Source: an uncultured Oscillibacter sp. (GTDB lineage Bacteria > Bacillota_A > Clostridia > Oscillospirales > Oscillospiraceae). From it: DNA of 22,465 bases. The notes under the pieces were generated by a model. It saw only the letters and a list, made by a program, of their open reading frames with translations. It did not search any database and was not told the DNA's origin. The position numbers and the translations under genes are program-made. Shown in pieces: positions 1 to 5,715 of this stretch (its first letter is position 1; each line of letters begins with the position of its first letter). The stretch spans positions 1 through 22,465 of the forward strand of contig CATOKC010000047.1 of the NCBI GenBank assembly GCA_951800675.1, given 5' to 3'.

Positions 1-259
1 GATAGCCCTTGCCCTCCAGAATCTCCTGGAGCGCGTTGCGGTAGGTGGTCATGAAGGCGTCGTCGAATTTGTAGATGCACACGCCGATGTTTCCGCCGGC
101 AGCGGGCTCTTCGGGTTCGGCGGCGTCGCTGCCGGTATCAGCGGGGGCGCTGGTGTCGGCCGGGGGAGTGGTGTCGGCGGGCTTGTCGCCGCCGCCGCAG
201 GCGGTCAGCAGAGCAAGCATCATGACCGCGGCAAGAAGCAAGGCAAACGTCTTTTTCAT
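1..259 (-). CDS. mglB: Galactose/methyl-galactoside-type ABC transporter substrate-binding lipoprotein, N-terminal part (cut by window edge)
   Basis: The minus-strand reading from 259 gives a lipoprotein signal (MKKTFALLLAAVMMLALLTAC; lipobox LTAC, acylated Cys at residue 21). A low-complexity Asp/Ala/Pro/Thr linker of about 35 residues follows, then IGVCIYKFDDAFMTTYRNAL, the first strand and helix of the type I periplasmic sugar-binding fold. The IGV-IYKFDD-FM pattern is what I recall for clostridial MglB-like galactose binders. The protein would capture sugar outside the membrane and deliver it to an ABC permease. About 86 residues are visible and the rest lies left of base 1. Two tandem ATGs exist (262 and 259); the one at 259 has the better spacing (6 nt) to a GGAGGA site. 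The family is fairly sure, the exact sugar is not. Confidence 0.8.
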   Translation of the reverse strand, partial: MKKTFALLLAAVMMLALLTACGGGDKPADTTPPADTSAPADTGSDAAEPEEPAAGGNIGVCIYKFDDAFMTTYRNALQEILEGKGY

Positions 260-380
260 CATAGTTCCTCCAATCAATTTTTCGTGTTTCGGGGCCCCGC
301 CCCAAACCACGCCTATCATTTTAGACGGCTCTCCCACAAAAGACGATAGAAAATTCTTGGAAGTTCCATGAAAAAACTAA

Positions 381-430
381 GATAAAAGCCTCCGCCCCGC
401 CGTACCCGGAAAGGGCGCGGCAGGGCGGAG
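381..430 (-). terminator. Rho-independent terminator of the HPr-like gene
   Basis: The arms CTCCGCCCCGCCG (390-402) and CGGCAGGGCGGAG (418-430) pair over 13 positions with one mismatch around a 15-nt loop. Read on the minus strand the stem is followed by GCTTTTATC, a T tract. It lies about 30 bases beyond the stop of the minus-strand gene ending at 459, so it is assigned to that gene. Confidence 0.75.
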
Positions 431-458
431 ACCTGGTTTCGGTTTTTTGGATGGTGGG

Positions 459-680
459 TCAGGACATTTTCTCCACCAAACGGTTCACCATTCTGGGGTC
501 CAGACCGTCCTCGGTGACCACCTTGGCCCGCTGGCCGATCAGGGCGTATAAGCCCAGCAGGGACCGGGCGTCCAGCATCACGGTGTCCGTGCTGAGCCAA
601 ACCTCGTAAGGGGCCTCGCAGGCGAGGCGGTGGATGCGATTGATCTGCTCGTCGCTTTTTATATCAATATTTCTGGTCAT
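459..680 (-). CDS. HPr-like small protein (phosphocarrier fold, lacks the phosphorylatable His motif)
   Basis: The product has 73 residues. The segment DTVMLDARSLLGLYALIGQR followed by AKVVTEDG matches the second half of the HPr fold (compare AKSIMGVMSL in true HPr). The N-terminal GxHARPA motif that carries the catalytic His15 is absent, so it probably does not carry phosphate in the PTS. Relatives are common in Clostridia and are routinely annotated as HPr family proteins; their role is unknown to me. The start at 680 is backed by AAGGAGG seven or eight bases upstream. It is a single gene with its own terminator (381-430) and is not part of the accessory cluster. Confidence 0.75.
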   Translation of the reverse strand: MTRNIDIKSDEQINRIHRLACEAPYEVWLSTDTVMLDARSLLGLYALIGQRAKVVTEDGLDPRMVNRLVEKMS

Positions 681-796
681 AATAAATTCCTCCTTGTCAA
701 ACGCGTGGTGTCGAAAAGGGCTGGGGTGCGATCCGCCTTGGAATCATCCACATTCTAGCAGGGGAGGAATGGAATGTCAACGCAAGAATTTATCAG

Positions 797-832
797 ATTT
801 GCACAATTATATATTACTAAAATTGTGCAAAT
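797..832. repeat. 12-bp perfect inverted repeat in an AT-rich intergenic stretch
   Basis: ATTTGCACAATT (797-808) and AATTGTGCAAAT (821-832) are perfect inverted copies separated by 12 bases, ATATATTACTAA. The element sits between the HPr-like gene (start 680) and the end of the small spore-type gene (882), a 200-base stretch without a convincing gene. It could be an operator or a bidirectional hairpin. No T tract of terminator type adjoins it on either side. Confidence 0.6.
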
Positions 833-881
833 TGCCGTTTTGGCATGGTTGTCTTTCTGCACGCTTACCGTCGTTTTCCTG

Positions 882-1028
882 TTAGAGATCGTCGGCATCC
901 TGCACCGGGACCTCATAAGGGTCCAGGGGCTGGCCGGTCCAGCTCCCCAGGGGGTCAGTCTTGGCGGCGGTGAACTGGGACATCTCCTTTGCCTTCTGCA
1001 TGGGCTTGCTCTCCGGGCGGCGTTCCAT
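882..1028 (-). CDS. Short conserved clostridial protein, probably spore-associated
   Basis: The product has 48 residues, beginning MERRPESKPMQKAKEMSQFT and ending PYEVPVQDADDL. The pattern RPESKP-M-KAKEM-QFTAAKTDP-GS-TG-P and the acidic terminus VQDADDL recur in very short proteins of spore-forming Clostridia that I recall annotated as a spore surface family (CDIF630_02480-like); I cannot confirm the name here. No signal peptide or membrane segment is present. The start at 1028 is chosen because AAGGAGG lies 9 bases upstream; the longer reading frame upstream has no such site. A TATAAT lies just upstream of the Shine-Dalgarno on the same strand, but no matching -35 is seen. Confidence 0.65.
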   Translation of the reverse strand: MERRPESKPMQKAKEMSQFTAAKTDPLGSWTGQPLDPYEVPVQDADDL

Positions 1029-1336
1029 AGCTGCTGCCTCCTTATGATAATTATAGTGGCGCGCGGAGGTTGGCCTCCGCTTTGAAGTTAGTATTCCCCG
1101 CAGAAGTTGGTTTTCTCCGGTAATTCGTGGAAGCACAACGTGTTTGACGTAATTAGGAGTATTTAAGGGCGGTATGCACTAGCTGTACTATTACAAAGCG
1201 CAGCTCGCGCCCGGAGGTTGAATGGACCGTTCACTTGAGTTTGGTTTCAGCCCAGTCGAAAAAATTTTAATTTTTTTGAAAATATTGCTTGACAAACTCG
1301 GTATATCTATGATATTCTAATTTATGCCGACAAGCT
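1029..1336. other. Intergenic stretch between spore-type gene and tRNAs
   Basis: It contains a small GC hairpin, GCGGAGG (1063-1069) with CCTCCGC (1074-1080) around a TTGG loop, of unclear role. It also contains the tRNA promoter listed separately. Otherwise I see no gene: reading frames crossing it are short and lack ribosome binding sites. Confidence 0.5.
1289..1318 (+). promoter_or_regulatory. Probable sigma-A promoter of the tRNA pair
   Basis: A perfect TTGACA (1289-1294) is followed after 18 bases by TATTCT (1313-1318), inside an AT-rich run and 18 bases before the tRNA-Leu 5' end. Strong -35 elements close to tRNA genes are usual. Confidence 0.7.
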
Positions 1337-1423
1337 GCCGGTGTGGTGGAATTGGTAGACACAGGAGACTTAAAATCTCCCGGTAGCGATACTGTACCGG
1401 TTCGAGTCCGGTCACCGGCACCA
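1337..1423 (+). tRNA. tRNA-Leu (anticodon UAA)
   Basis: The acceptor arms GCCGGTG (1337-1343) and CACCGGC (1413-1419) pair perfectly, with A73 and an encoded CCA (1421-1423). The anticodon stem GGAGA/TCTCC frames the loop CTTAAAA with anticodon TAA at 1371-1373. The long variable arm (CCGGTAGCGATACTGTACCGG region) and the 87-nt length mark it as a class II leucine tRNA. The T loop TTCGAGT is standard. Confidence 0.97.
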
Positions 1424-1436
1424 CATAATGAAATAT

Positions 1437-1512
<76 letters not shown>

Positions 1513-1513
1513 T

Positions 1514-1579
1514 AAAGGTGAAACAATTTGGATATTCTGAGCTGAACGCTTAGAGTCCCAGTTGTTTCACCTTTTTCTT
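1514..1579 (+). terminator. Terminator of the tRNA operon
   Basis: AAAGGTGAAACAA (1514-1526) pairs perfectly with TTGTTTCACCTTT (1562-1574), followed by TTCTTTT. The 35-base interior can form a smaller stem (CTGAGC/GCTTAG). This begins one base after the tRNA-fMet CCA. Confidence 0.8.
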
Positions 1580-1747
1580 TTCCGGGATTTCAAAATCCCG
1601 CGAAATGGATATTATCAGGCTTTCAGAACGACTGGACGGATTCGAACTCTCCTTTTTCGGGCAATCCCCCTCGTTTAAGCGCCAGCGCCCTTTTTCAATC
1701 GGCTCAAATCTCCCGCTTGTTGTCAAATCAAAATGTACGAAATTTCA

Positions 1748-1812
1748 GCGCCGGAATTGTTGACTATCGACAGTCAGCAATCCGGCGCCCTTTTTAACGC
1801 AAAAAGGGCGCC
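1748..1812 (+). promoter_or_regulatory. Two overlapping, mutually exclusive stem-loops (attenuator-like)
   Basis: The first stem pairs GCGCCGGA...TTGACT (1748-1765) with AGTCAGCAATCCGGCGC (1772-1788), one bulge and one G-U, followed by CCTTTTT, which resembles a terminator. The second stem pairs GGCGCCCTTTTT (1784-1795) with AAAAAGGGCGCC (1801-1812), perfect over 12 bp with loop AACGC. They share bases 1784-1788, so both cannot form fully at once, and the second would consume the T tract of the first. It lies about 120 bases upstream of the first accessory gene. The pairing is visible; regulation is inference. Confidence 0.5.
1799..1811 (+). repeat. 13-bp direct repeat, copy 1 (upstream of the 1934 gene)
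   Basis: GCAAAAAGGGCGC here recurs exactly at 2938-2950, upstream of the 2984 gene. Both copies are followed by a short AT-rich segment ending in ATATT. They flank the 1934 gene and may be duplicated leader DNA. Confidence 0.6.
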
Positions 1813-1933
1813 AGAATATTTTTAACAAAAATCCTCCGTCAAATTCGTCAAAGACCGTGAATGGATAAATAAAACGACCTGTGATATTGTCTCTGGTACT
1901 CCCCGCACCAATTAAGAAAAAGGAGTTGAACCT

Positions 1934-2932
1934 ATGCCAACATATTACCCCATTGATGAAGCAGCCGCCCGGCGGACTAAGGAGATGAACAGCTTTTCCG
2001 ACTACAAACCCGGCAGCACCACGGAAAGCTACCGGCGATCCGTTGACGAAGCTGCCGCCATTGCCGAAGCCCAGAAAGCCCGGGTGGACCCCATGTACCA
2101 CGAAAAGATTGACCGTCTCCTGGACGTCTACGCCCGAAGGCTGGCGGAGAACATCAACAAAAGCCACGCCATCGCCGCCCGCTGCCCCTCCATCCTGATC
2201 GCTGGTCCCGCCAATTTCCCTGTGCGTAAAAAGGAAAAACAAAATCAGGCCGCAGACGCCAATATGGCGGAGTGGAATCGCATCCACGGTCTCTTGGATA
2301 AAATCCGGGGCATCGGGATAGGCGGTATCAGCAGCGATGATGAAAACGCGCTCCAGAAGCTCCGGGAGAAGCTCGCCCGGCACGAGCGCGAACAGGAGAT
2401 GATGAAGGCTGTCAACGCTTTCTACCGCAAGCATGGAACACTGGACGGATGTCCCCTTCTCTCAGCGGAGGATGCTGAGAAGATAAAAGCAGCCATGGCC
2501 CGGGATTGGAGGGCAGCGCCTAAGCCCTATGAATGTTACCGTTTGAGCAACAACAACCAGACGATTCACAGCATCAAGGCCCGAATCGCGGAACTGGAGG
2601 CAAAGCAGAGTTCTCCCGCCCCGGAGGGCTGGTCCTTTGATGGCGGCAGGGTGGTCATGAATCAGGGAGAAAACCGCGTTCAAATCCTGTTTGACGATAA
2701 GCCCGGCGCCGGTGTCCGCTCCCAGCTGAAGCACGCTGGTTTCCGCTGGGCCCCCAGCCAGGGCGCGTGGCAGAGGATGCTGAACCAGAACGGCATTTAC
2801 GCCGCCAAAACCGTCACGGAAAAATGGATGACGCCCGCAGAGCAGGCGGAAAGCACAACGGAACAAGTGTTGGACGAGGAGCCGCGTTCGGAAGAACCGG
2901 CTCTTTTTTCATATCCCCAGCAATCCATGTGA
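1934..2932 (+). CDS. Conserved accessory protein of clostridial mobile elements (DUF3560-like)
   Basis: The product has 332 residues and is soluble, with no signal or membrane segment. Residues 5-70 (ARRTKEMNSFSDY, then VDPMYHEKIDRLLDVYARR), the segment ILIAGPANFPVRKKEKQN (88-104) and a charged helical middle (110-190) match a family I recall beside ardA genes in clostridial and other integrative elements, sometimes annotated DUF3560 or hypothetical. A compact C-terminal module (233-291) holds the pattern GGRVVMNQGENRVQILFDDK and then LKHAGFRWAPSQGAWQR. No enzymatic motif is evident and the function is unknown. The start is set by AAGGAG 8 bases upstream. It is the first gene of the accessory region, downstream of the stem-loops at 1748-1812, and is not duplicated in the window. 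Confidence 0.8.
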   Translation: MPTYYPIDEAAARRTKEMNSFSDYKPGSTTESYRRSVDEAAAIAEAQKARVDPMYHEKIDRLLDVYARRLAENINKSHAIAARCPSILIAGPANFPVRKKEKQNQAADANMAEWNRIHGLLDKIRGIGIGGISSDDENALQKLREKLARHEREQEMMKAVNAFYRKHGTLDGCPLLSAEDAEKIKAAMARDWRAAPKPYECYRLSNNNQTIHSIKARIAELEAKQSSPAPEGWSFDGGRVVMNQGENRVQILFDDKPGAGVRSQLKHAGFRWAPSQGAWQRMLNQNGIYAAKTVTEKWMTPAEQAESTTEQVLDEEPRSEEPALFSYPQQSM

Positions 2933-2937
2933 GCCCG

Positions 2938-2950
2938 GCAAAAAGGGCGC
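2938..2950 (+). repeat. 13-bp direct repeat, copy 2 (upstream of the 2984 gene)
   Basis: This is an identical copy of 1799-1811, six bases after the stop of the preceding gene. Confidence 0.6.
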
Positions 2951-2983
2951 TAACATATTCTGAGACGAAAAGAGGTTGATAAG

Positions 2984-3715
2984 ATGGCGTCTGCCGCAAA
3001 AATACGCACGAATTATCTGAAGGAACTCAGCATCCAGCTCAGGAGCCAGGAATTCACCGTGCGCCCTGGAGAATCCGGTGATATTGATGTGGAGTATGAG
3101 GGAGCGGCGCTGTGCCGGATCAACGACCGTGGGAATCTTAGGTGCTTTGCGGAGAAGATTGCCGGAAAAGAAGGCGTCCTCGACCGCATCCGTGAGACAG
3201 CCCGGAGCACGCGGGAGTACATGACCCTGCTGGAACAGGCCCCGCCCCTGGCGGCCGAAGAACTCAGCGAAGGTTTTCAGCTCCTGGCGGAGTTCAACGG
3301 CACCGTCCTCGCCGGGCATATGACTCAATACGGAGCACAGTTCATCACTTGGGAATGGGTCCATGACAAAACCTCGCTGTGGCAAGGCCACTACTATGGC
3401 GCCGGAGGTGACTCCGGCGGCTATCAAGCCGCCAAGCGGGACTTCTCCGTCCGCTCCGGCCTGATCCCGTCCAGCGCCCTCTTCACCCCAGAACAGCTGA
3501 CGGAGATCTATCGCTGCATCCACGAAACCCTGGAGAATACCGACCCCATCCCGGATGATCGGCGGAAGCTCCTGGAGAGCGCCGCCGTTCAGATCGAGGA
3601 TTTTATTCCTGATTTGGATGAGCGGGTCAGCCTCTCCTGCCAAAAAGAGCAGGAGCTTGCGCGTGAACAGGACGCTGCGGACAGCCCGGCTGAGGGCTGG
3701 ATGGAACTCAGCTAA
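2984..3715 (+). CDS. Conserved hypothetical accessory protein
   Basis: The product has 243 residues with no signal peptide or membrane span. Features visible: an N-terminal basic/hydrophobic helix (1-25), a central aromatic and Gly-rich segment TWEWVHDKTSLWQGHYYGAG followed by DSGGYQAAKRDF (roughly 123-152), and a charged helical tail with PDLDERVSL. I recall similar proteins beside ardA genes in clostridial integrative elements but no function for them. The start has a modest AGAGG site nine bases upstream. It lies 51 bases after the preceding gene and shares the GCAAAAAGGGCGC leader repeat, suggesting the same transcript or the same regulation. Confidence 0.7.
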   Translation: MASAAKIRTNYLKELSIQLRSQEFTVRPGESGDIDVEYEGAALCRINDRGNLRCFAEKIAGKEGVLDRIRETARSTREYMTLLEQAPPLAAEELSEGFQLLAEFNGTVLAGHMTQYGAQFITWEWVHDKTSLWQGHYYGAGGDSGGYQAAKRDFSVRSGLIPSSALFTPEQLTEIYRCIHETLENTDPIPDDRRKLLESAAVQIEDFIPDLDERVSLSCQKEQELAREQDAADSPAEGWMELS

Positions 3716-3732
3716 CCCCAGAAATTACAAGG

Positions 3733-3784
3733 CCGTTTCCCGAGGGGAACGGCAGCTCCCTTCGGGAAGCGCCGGAAGGGAACT
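3733..3784 (+). promoter_or_regulatory. Tandem hairpins, the second covering a ribosome binding site
   Basis: Hairpin one pairs CCGTTTCC (3733-3740) with GGGAACGG (3745-3752) around CGAG. Hairpin two pairs AGCTCCCTTC (3754-3763) with GAAGGGAACT (3775-3784) with one C-A mismatch; its 3' arm contains GGAAGGGA, the only plausible ribosome binding site of the small gene at 3788. An alternative pairing TTCCCGA (3737-3743) with TCGGGAA (3762-3768) would break both. Control of translation is inferred from the layout. Confidence 0.45.
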
Positions 3785-3787
3785 ACG

Positions 3788-3937
3788 ATGAAATATTTTA
3801 TGGCGGATACTCCTTTCGCTGGTCTGGAACGGATGATGATGGACCCGTCCAGGCGTTGTGACAGCGGCGAATTCAAGGTTTGCCGCAAAGAAAAACCAGC
3901 TCCTCCCGCGCGGAGGAGCGGAAAGGAGCGCAAATGA
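3788..3937 (+). CDS. Small basic protein translationally coupled to the ArdA-like gene
   Basis: The product has 49 residues, beginning MKYFMADTPFAGLERMMMDP and ending in a basic, Pro/Arg-rich tail. The N-terminus MKYFM-D-PFAGLERMMM looks conserved: I recall short proteins of this type before ardA-like genes, but no function. It has a GGAAGGGA site 6 bases before the ATG, placed in a hairpin. Its stop codon overlaps the start of the next gene (ATGA at 3934-3937), so its translation would carry ribosomes onto that start. A decayed version of its 3' end (GCCGCAAA...CGGAGGAGCGGAAAGG) is also seen before the paralogous gene at 5716. Confidence 0.6.
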   Translation: MKYFMADTPFAGLERMMMDPSRRCDSGEFKVCRKEKPAPPARRSGKERK

Positions 3938-5511
3938 GCCATGTGATCAAGGCGGTACTGCATAACCCCTCGCACCCGGAATACGGTCAAATCACCATCC
4001 CCTTCCCCATCCCGCTGGATGAGTACGACCAGACCATTGAGATGCTCCAGACAATCGAATTGGGCTTTTCCGCAAATCGTGACTCCATAGTAGATGAGGT
4101 AGAAAGCCCTTACAAGCCGCTGGCTTTTCTCAAGAATACCATGGTCAACGTGGACCAGCTGGACTATTTAGCGAAGCGGCTGGCGGGCTTTTGCGCGGAA
4201 GAAACCAGCCAATTCCAGGCTTTGGCCCATCACCTAAACCTATGCGATATCAAGGATCTCATCAACCTGACGTTCTGCTGTCAGAAAGCCACGGTGATTA
4301 CCGATTTCTCTGATCTGGAGAAAATCGGACACAGCCACTACATACATTTATGCGACGGAAGTGACGTGACGGAAGATTTAGAATATCTGGACGGCGAAGA
4401 AACCGCTTATCGCCTGATCGGCAGCGGATCAGGCGTCATCACGCCCTTCGGCGTGGTCTACGATAACGGCATGACACTGGAGCAGGTCTACAACGGACGC
4501 CAGTTCCCCTCGTATCCCTATGACAGCCGCCTCATGGTGCTGGAGGTCACACCAAAGCGGGGACTTCCGGAAGGGAAAAACCCGGAGTACCTATACCTTC
4601 CCGCCGCGGAGAATCAAATTGAAAGAACGCTGGTCCGCGTTGGCGTCACTTCGCCGCATGAGGCACAGGTGCGGCTCGTCTTCGATGAACTGCCGGAAGA
4701 GCTGGCGGAGGCGCTGGATTTGGAACAATTGGCAGGGGGTGACCTTCCTGGCCTTAACCGGCTGTGCCGGGCCATCGAGCCGATGAACGACACGGATACG
4801 GAGAAGCTGAACGCGGCGGTCCTGATGGCAAAGGCGCCGGACATCGTTTCCCTCTGCCGGCTGGCGGAAAATTTGGAACAGTTCGATTCCACGCCCGGCG
4901 TTCAGACCCCGGAGAAGCATGGCAGGCACATGACCCGGGAGTCCGGCCACTCCGGGCAGGGCGTCCTCCATCTGACGCTTACCACAGCGGAAAGCTGGTA
5001 TTACCTGACACTTCCCGCCCCAGAGGAAAAGCTGGAGGACGCGAAAAGGAATCTGGATGTGGAGGGCTTTGACCAGGCGATGATCGCGGGCGTAAAATAT
5101 ACAGCTCTCCATCTAGACCGGCTGATCCCCGCGGACTGCATCACCGTGGACGGCGCCATCGCGCTGGCGCAGTGCCTCCGAGAGATGGAGCAGGAAGACA
5201 ACGGGCTGACAAAATTCCTTGCCATCCTGACAGCGGAACAGCCGGACACCTTCACGCAGGCTCTCAACATCGCCATGAACCGGGATAACTATGAGCTGGT
5301 TCCGGAAAAGGCGGAGGAGTACGGAAAGCAGGTGCTTCGCCGGGCCGGGGCGGGTGACGGGCTCATCGCCGCCATTGACGGGTATATGGATTTCGCCCAG
5401 CTTGGCTCAGATTCCTTGGCGGAGGACAGCGTCCGCCGGACAGAGTTCGGTCTGGTGCGCCGTATGAGCGAACCGTTTCCCCCGCAGAAATTTGGCCAGA
5501 CGATGGGGTAA
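3934..5511 (+). CDS. Chimeric ArdA-like anti-restriction protein (525 aa)
   Basis: ArdA proteins are acidic DNA mimics that occupy type I restriction-modification enzymes. Residues 1-340 align throughout with the protein at 5716 (VNVDQLDYLAKRL, LINLTFCCQ-ATVI-DF, TPFGVVYDNGM-LEQ, YLYLPAA), a family I recall annotated as ArdA in clostridial elements. From about residue 345 ([12 protein letters not shown]) the sequence switches to that of the C-terminal half of the protein at 11050 ([40 protein letters not shown]). The normal D-type tail is therefore replaced by a J-type tail. The start at 3934 is chosen over longer in-frame options because GGAAAGGAG lies nine bases upstream and it aligns with MSYVIKA of the paralog. 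Acidic residues visibly outnumber basic ones. The anti-restriction role is inferred from family. Confidence 0.75.
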   Translation: MSHVIKAVLHNPSHPEYGQITIPFPIPLDEYDQTIEMLQTIELGFSANRDSIVDEVESPYKPLAFLKNTMVNVDQLDYLAKRLAGFCAEETSQFQALAHHLNLCDIKDLINLTFCCQKATVITDFSDLEKIGHSHYIHLCDGSDVTEDLEYLDGEETAYRLIGSGSGVITPFGVVYDNGMTLEQVYNGRQFPSYPYDSRLMVLEVTPKRGLPEGKNPEYLYLPAAENQIERTLVRVGVTSPHEAQVRLVFDELPEELAEALDLEQLAGGDLPGLNRLCRAIEPMNDTDTEKLNAAVLMAKAPDIVSLCRLAENLEQFDSTPGVQTPEKHGRHMTRESGHSGQGVLHLTLTTAESWYYLTLPAPEEKLEDAKRNLDVEGFDQAMIAGVKYTALHLDRLIPADCITVDGAIALAQCLREMEQEDNGLTKFLAILTAEQPDTFTQALNIAMNRDNYELVPEKAEEYGKQVLRRAGAGDGLIAAIDGYMDFAQLGSDSLAEDSVRRTEFGLVRRMSEPFPPQKFGQTMG

Positions 5512-5521
5512 GGTAAACGCT

Positions 5522-5662
5522 GGAAGTATCCATGTTTATCAGGACGCGCCGCAGAATGTGCGGCGGTTCGGACAGTCAGTCCTGTACACGGGCCAGCCCA
5601 TCCCACGGAAGGAGGCCCCCGAAAAAAGGCCCCGTACCGTCACTGTAACCGCGGCGTTCTAA
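5522..5662 (+). pseudogene. Remnant of a YDLRG/WWPRG-family gene (N-terminal fragment)
   Basis: One frame reads SIHVYQDAPQNVRRFGQSVL then YTGQPIPRKEAPE, aligning with the start of the 7079 gene (SVNIYEAELQNVWLFSQSVL, YTTQPVPRGEVPE). The start codon is gone and the frame degenerates into an unrelated RPRTVTVTAAF and a stop at 5660-5662. The DNA immediately after resembles the 3' end of the small gene at 3788. The interval between the two ArdA-like genes is thus a patchwork of two decayed paralogs. Confidence 0.7.
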
Positions 5663-5715
5663 GGGTTAGCCGCAAAACAAGCTTCTCCCAGGCGGAGGAG
5701 CGGAAAGGAACGCAA

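Larger units (their letters stand above)
1580..1933. other. Gene-free boundary segment between tRNAs and accessory region
   Basis: No gene is supported in these 350 bases. It holds a small hairpin CGGGATTT/AAATCCCG (1583-1600), the overlapping stem-loops at 1748-1812, and two same-orientation copies of GCGCCCTTTTT (near 1686 and 1786). Around 1632 there is a stretch, GGATTCGAACT, that resembles a tRNA T-arm read backwards but does not extend into a foldable tRNA. Position just downstream of tRNA genes makes this a candidate left boundary of an integrated element, but no attachment-site repeat is visible within the window. Confidence 0.4.

Noticed and set aside
634..1085. Plus-strand frames of 83 and 103 codons over the intergenic region and the spore-type gene
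   Set aside because: They have no ribosome binding sites, carry unlikely protein composition, and overlap minus-strand genes with good starts.
1625..1660. Possible tRNA fragment or attachment site (GGATTCGAACT)
   Set aside because: It resembles a T-arm in reverse, but the stem does not pair well, there is no acceptor or anticodon arm, and no matching copy of a tRNA 3' end occurs elsewhere in the window.
2909..3643. Long minus-strand frame opposite the 2984 gene (similar long shadows at 1745-2434, 4591-5112, 8219-8875, 9341-10279, 14644-15498, 16849-17847)
   Set aside because: All are antisense shadows of GC-rich coding genes. Relatedness of the plus-strand proteins to paralogs in the window fixes the coding strand, and the shadows lack ribosome sites.
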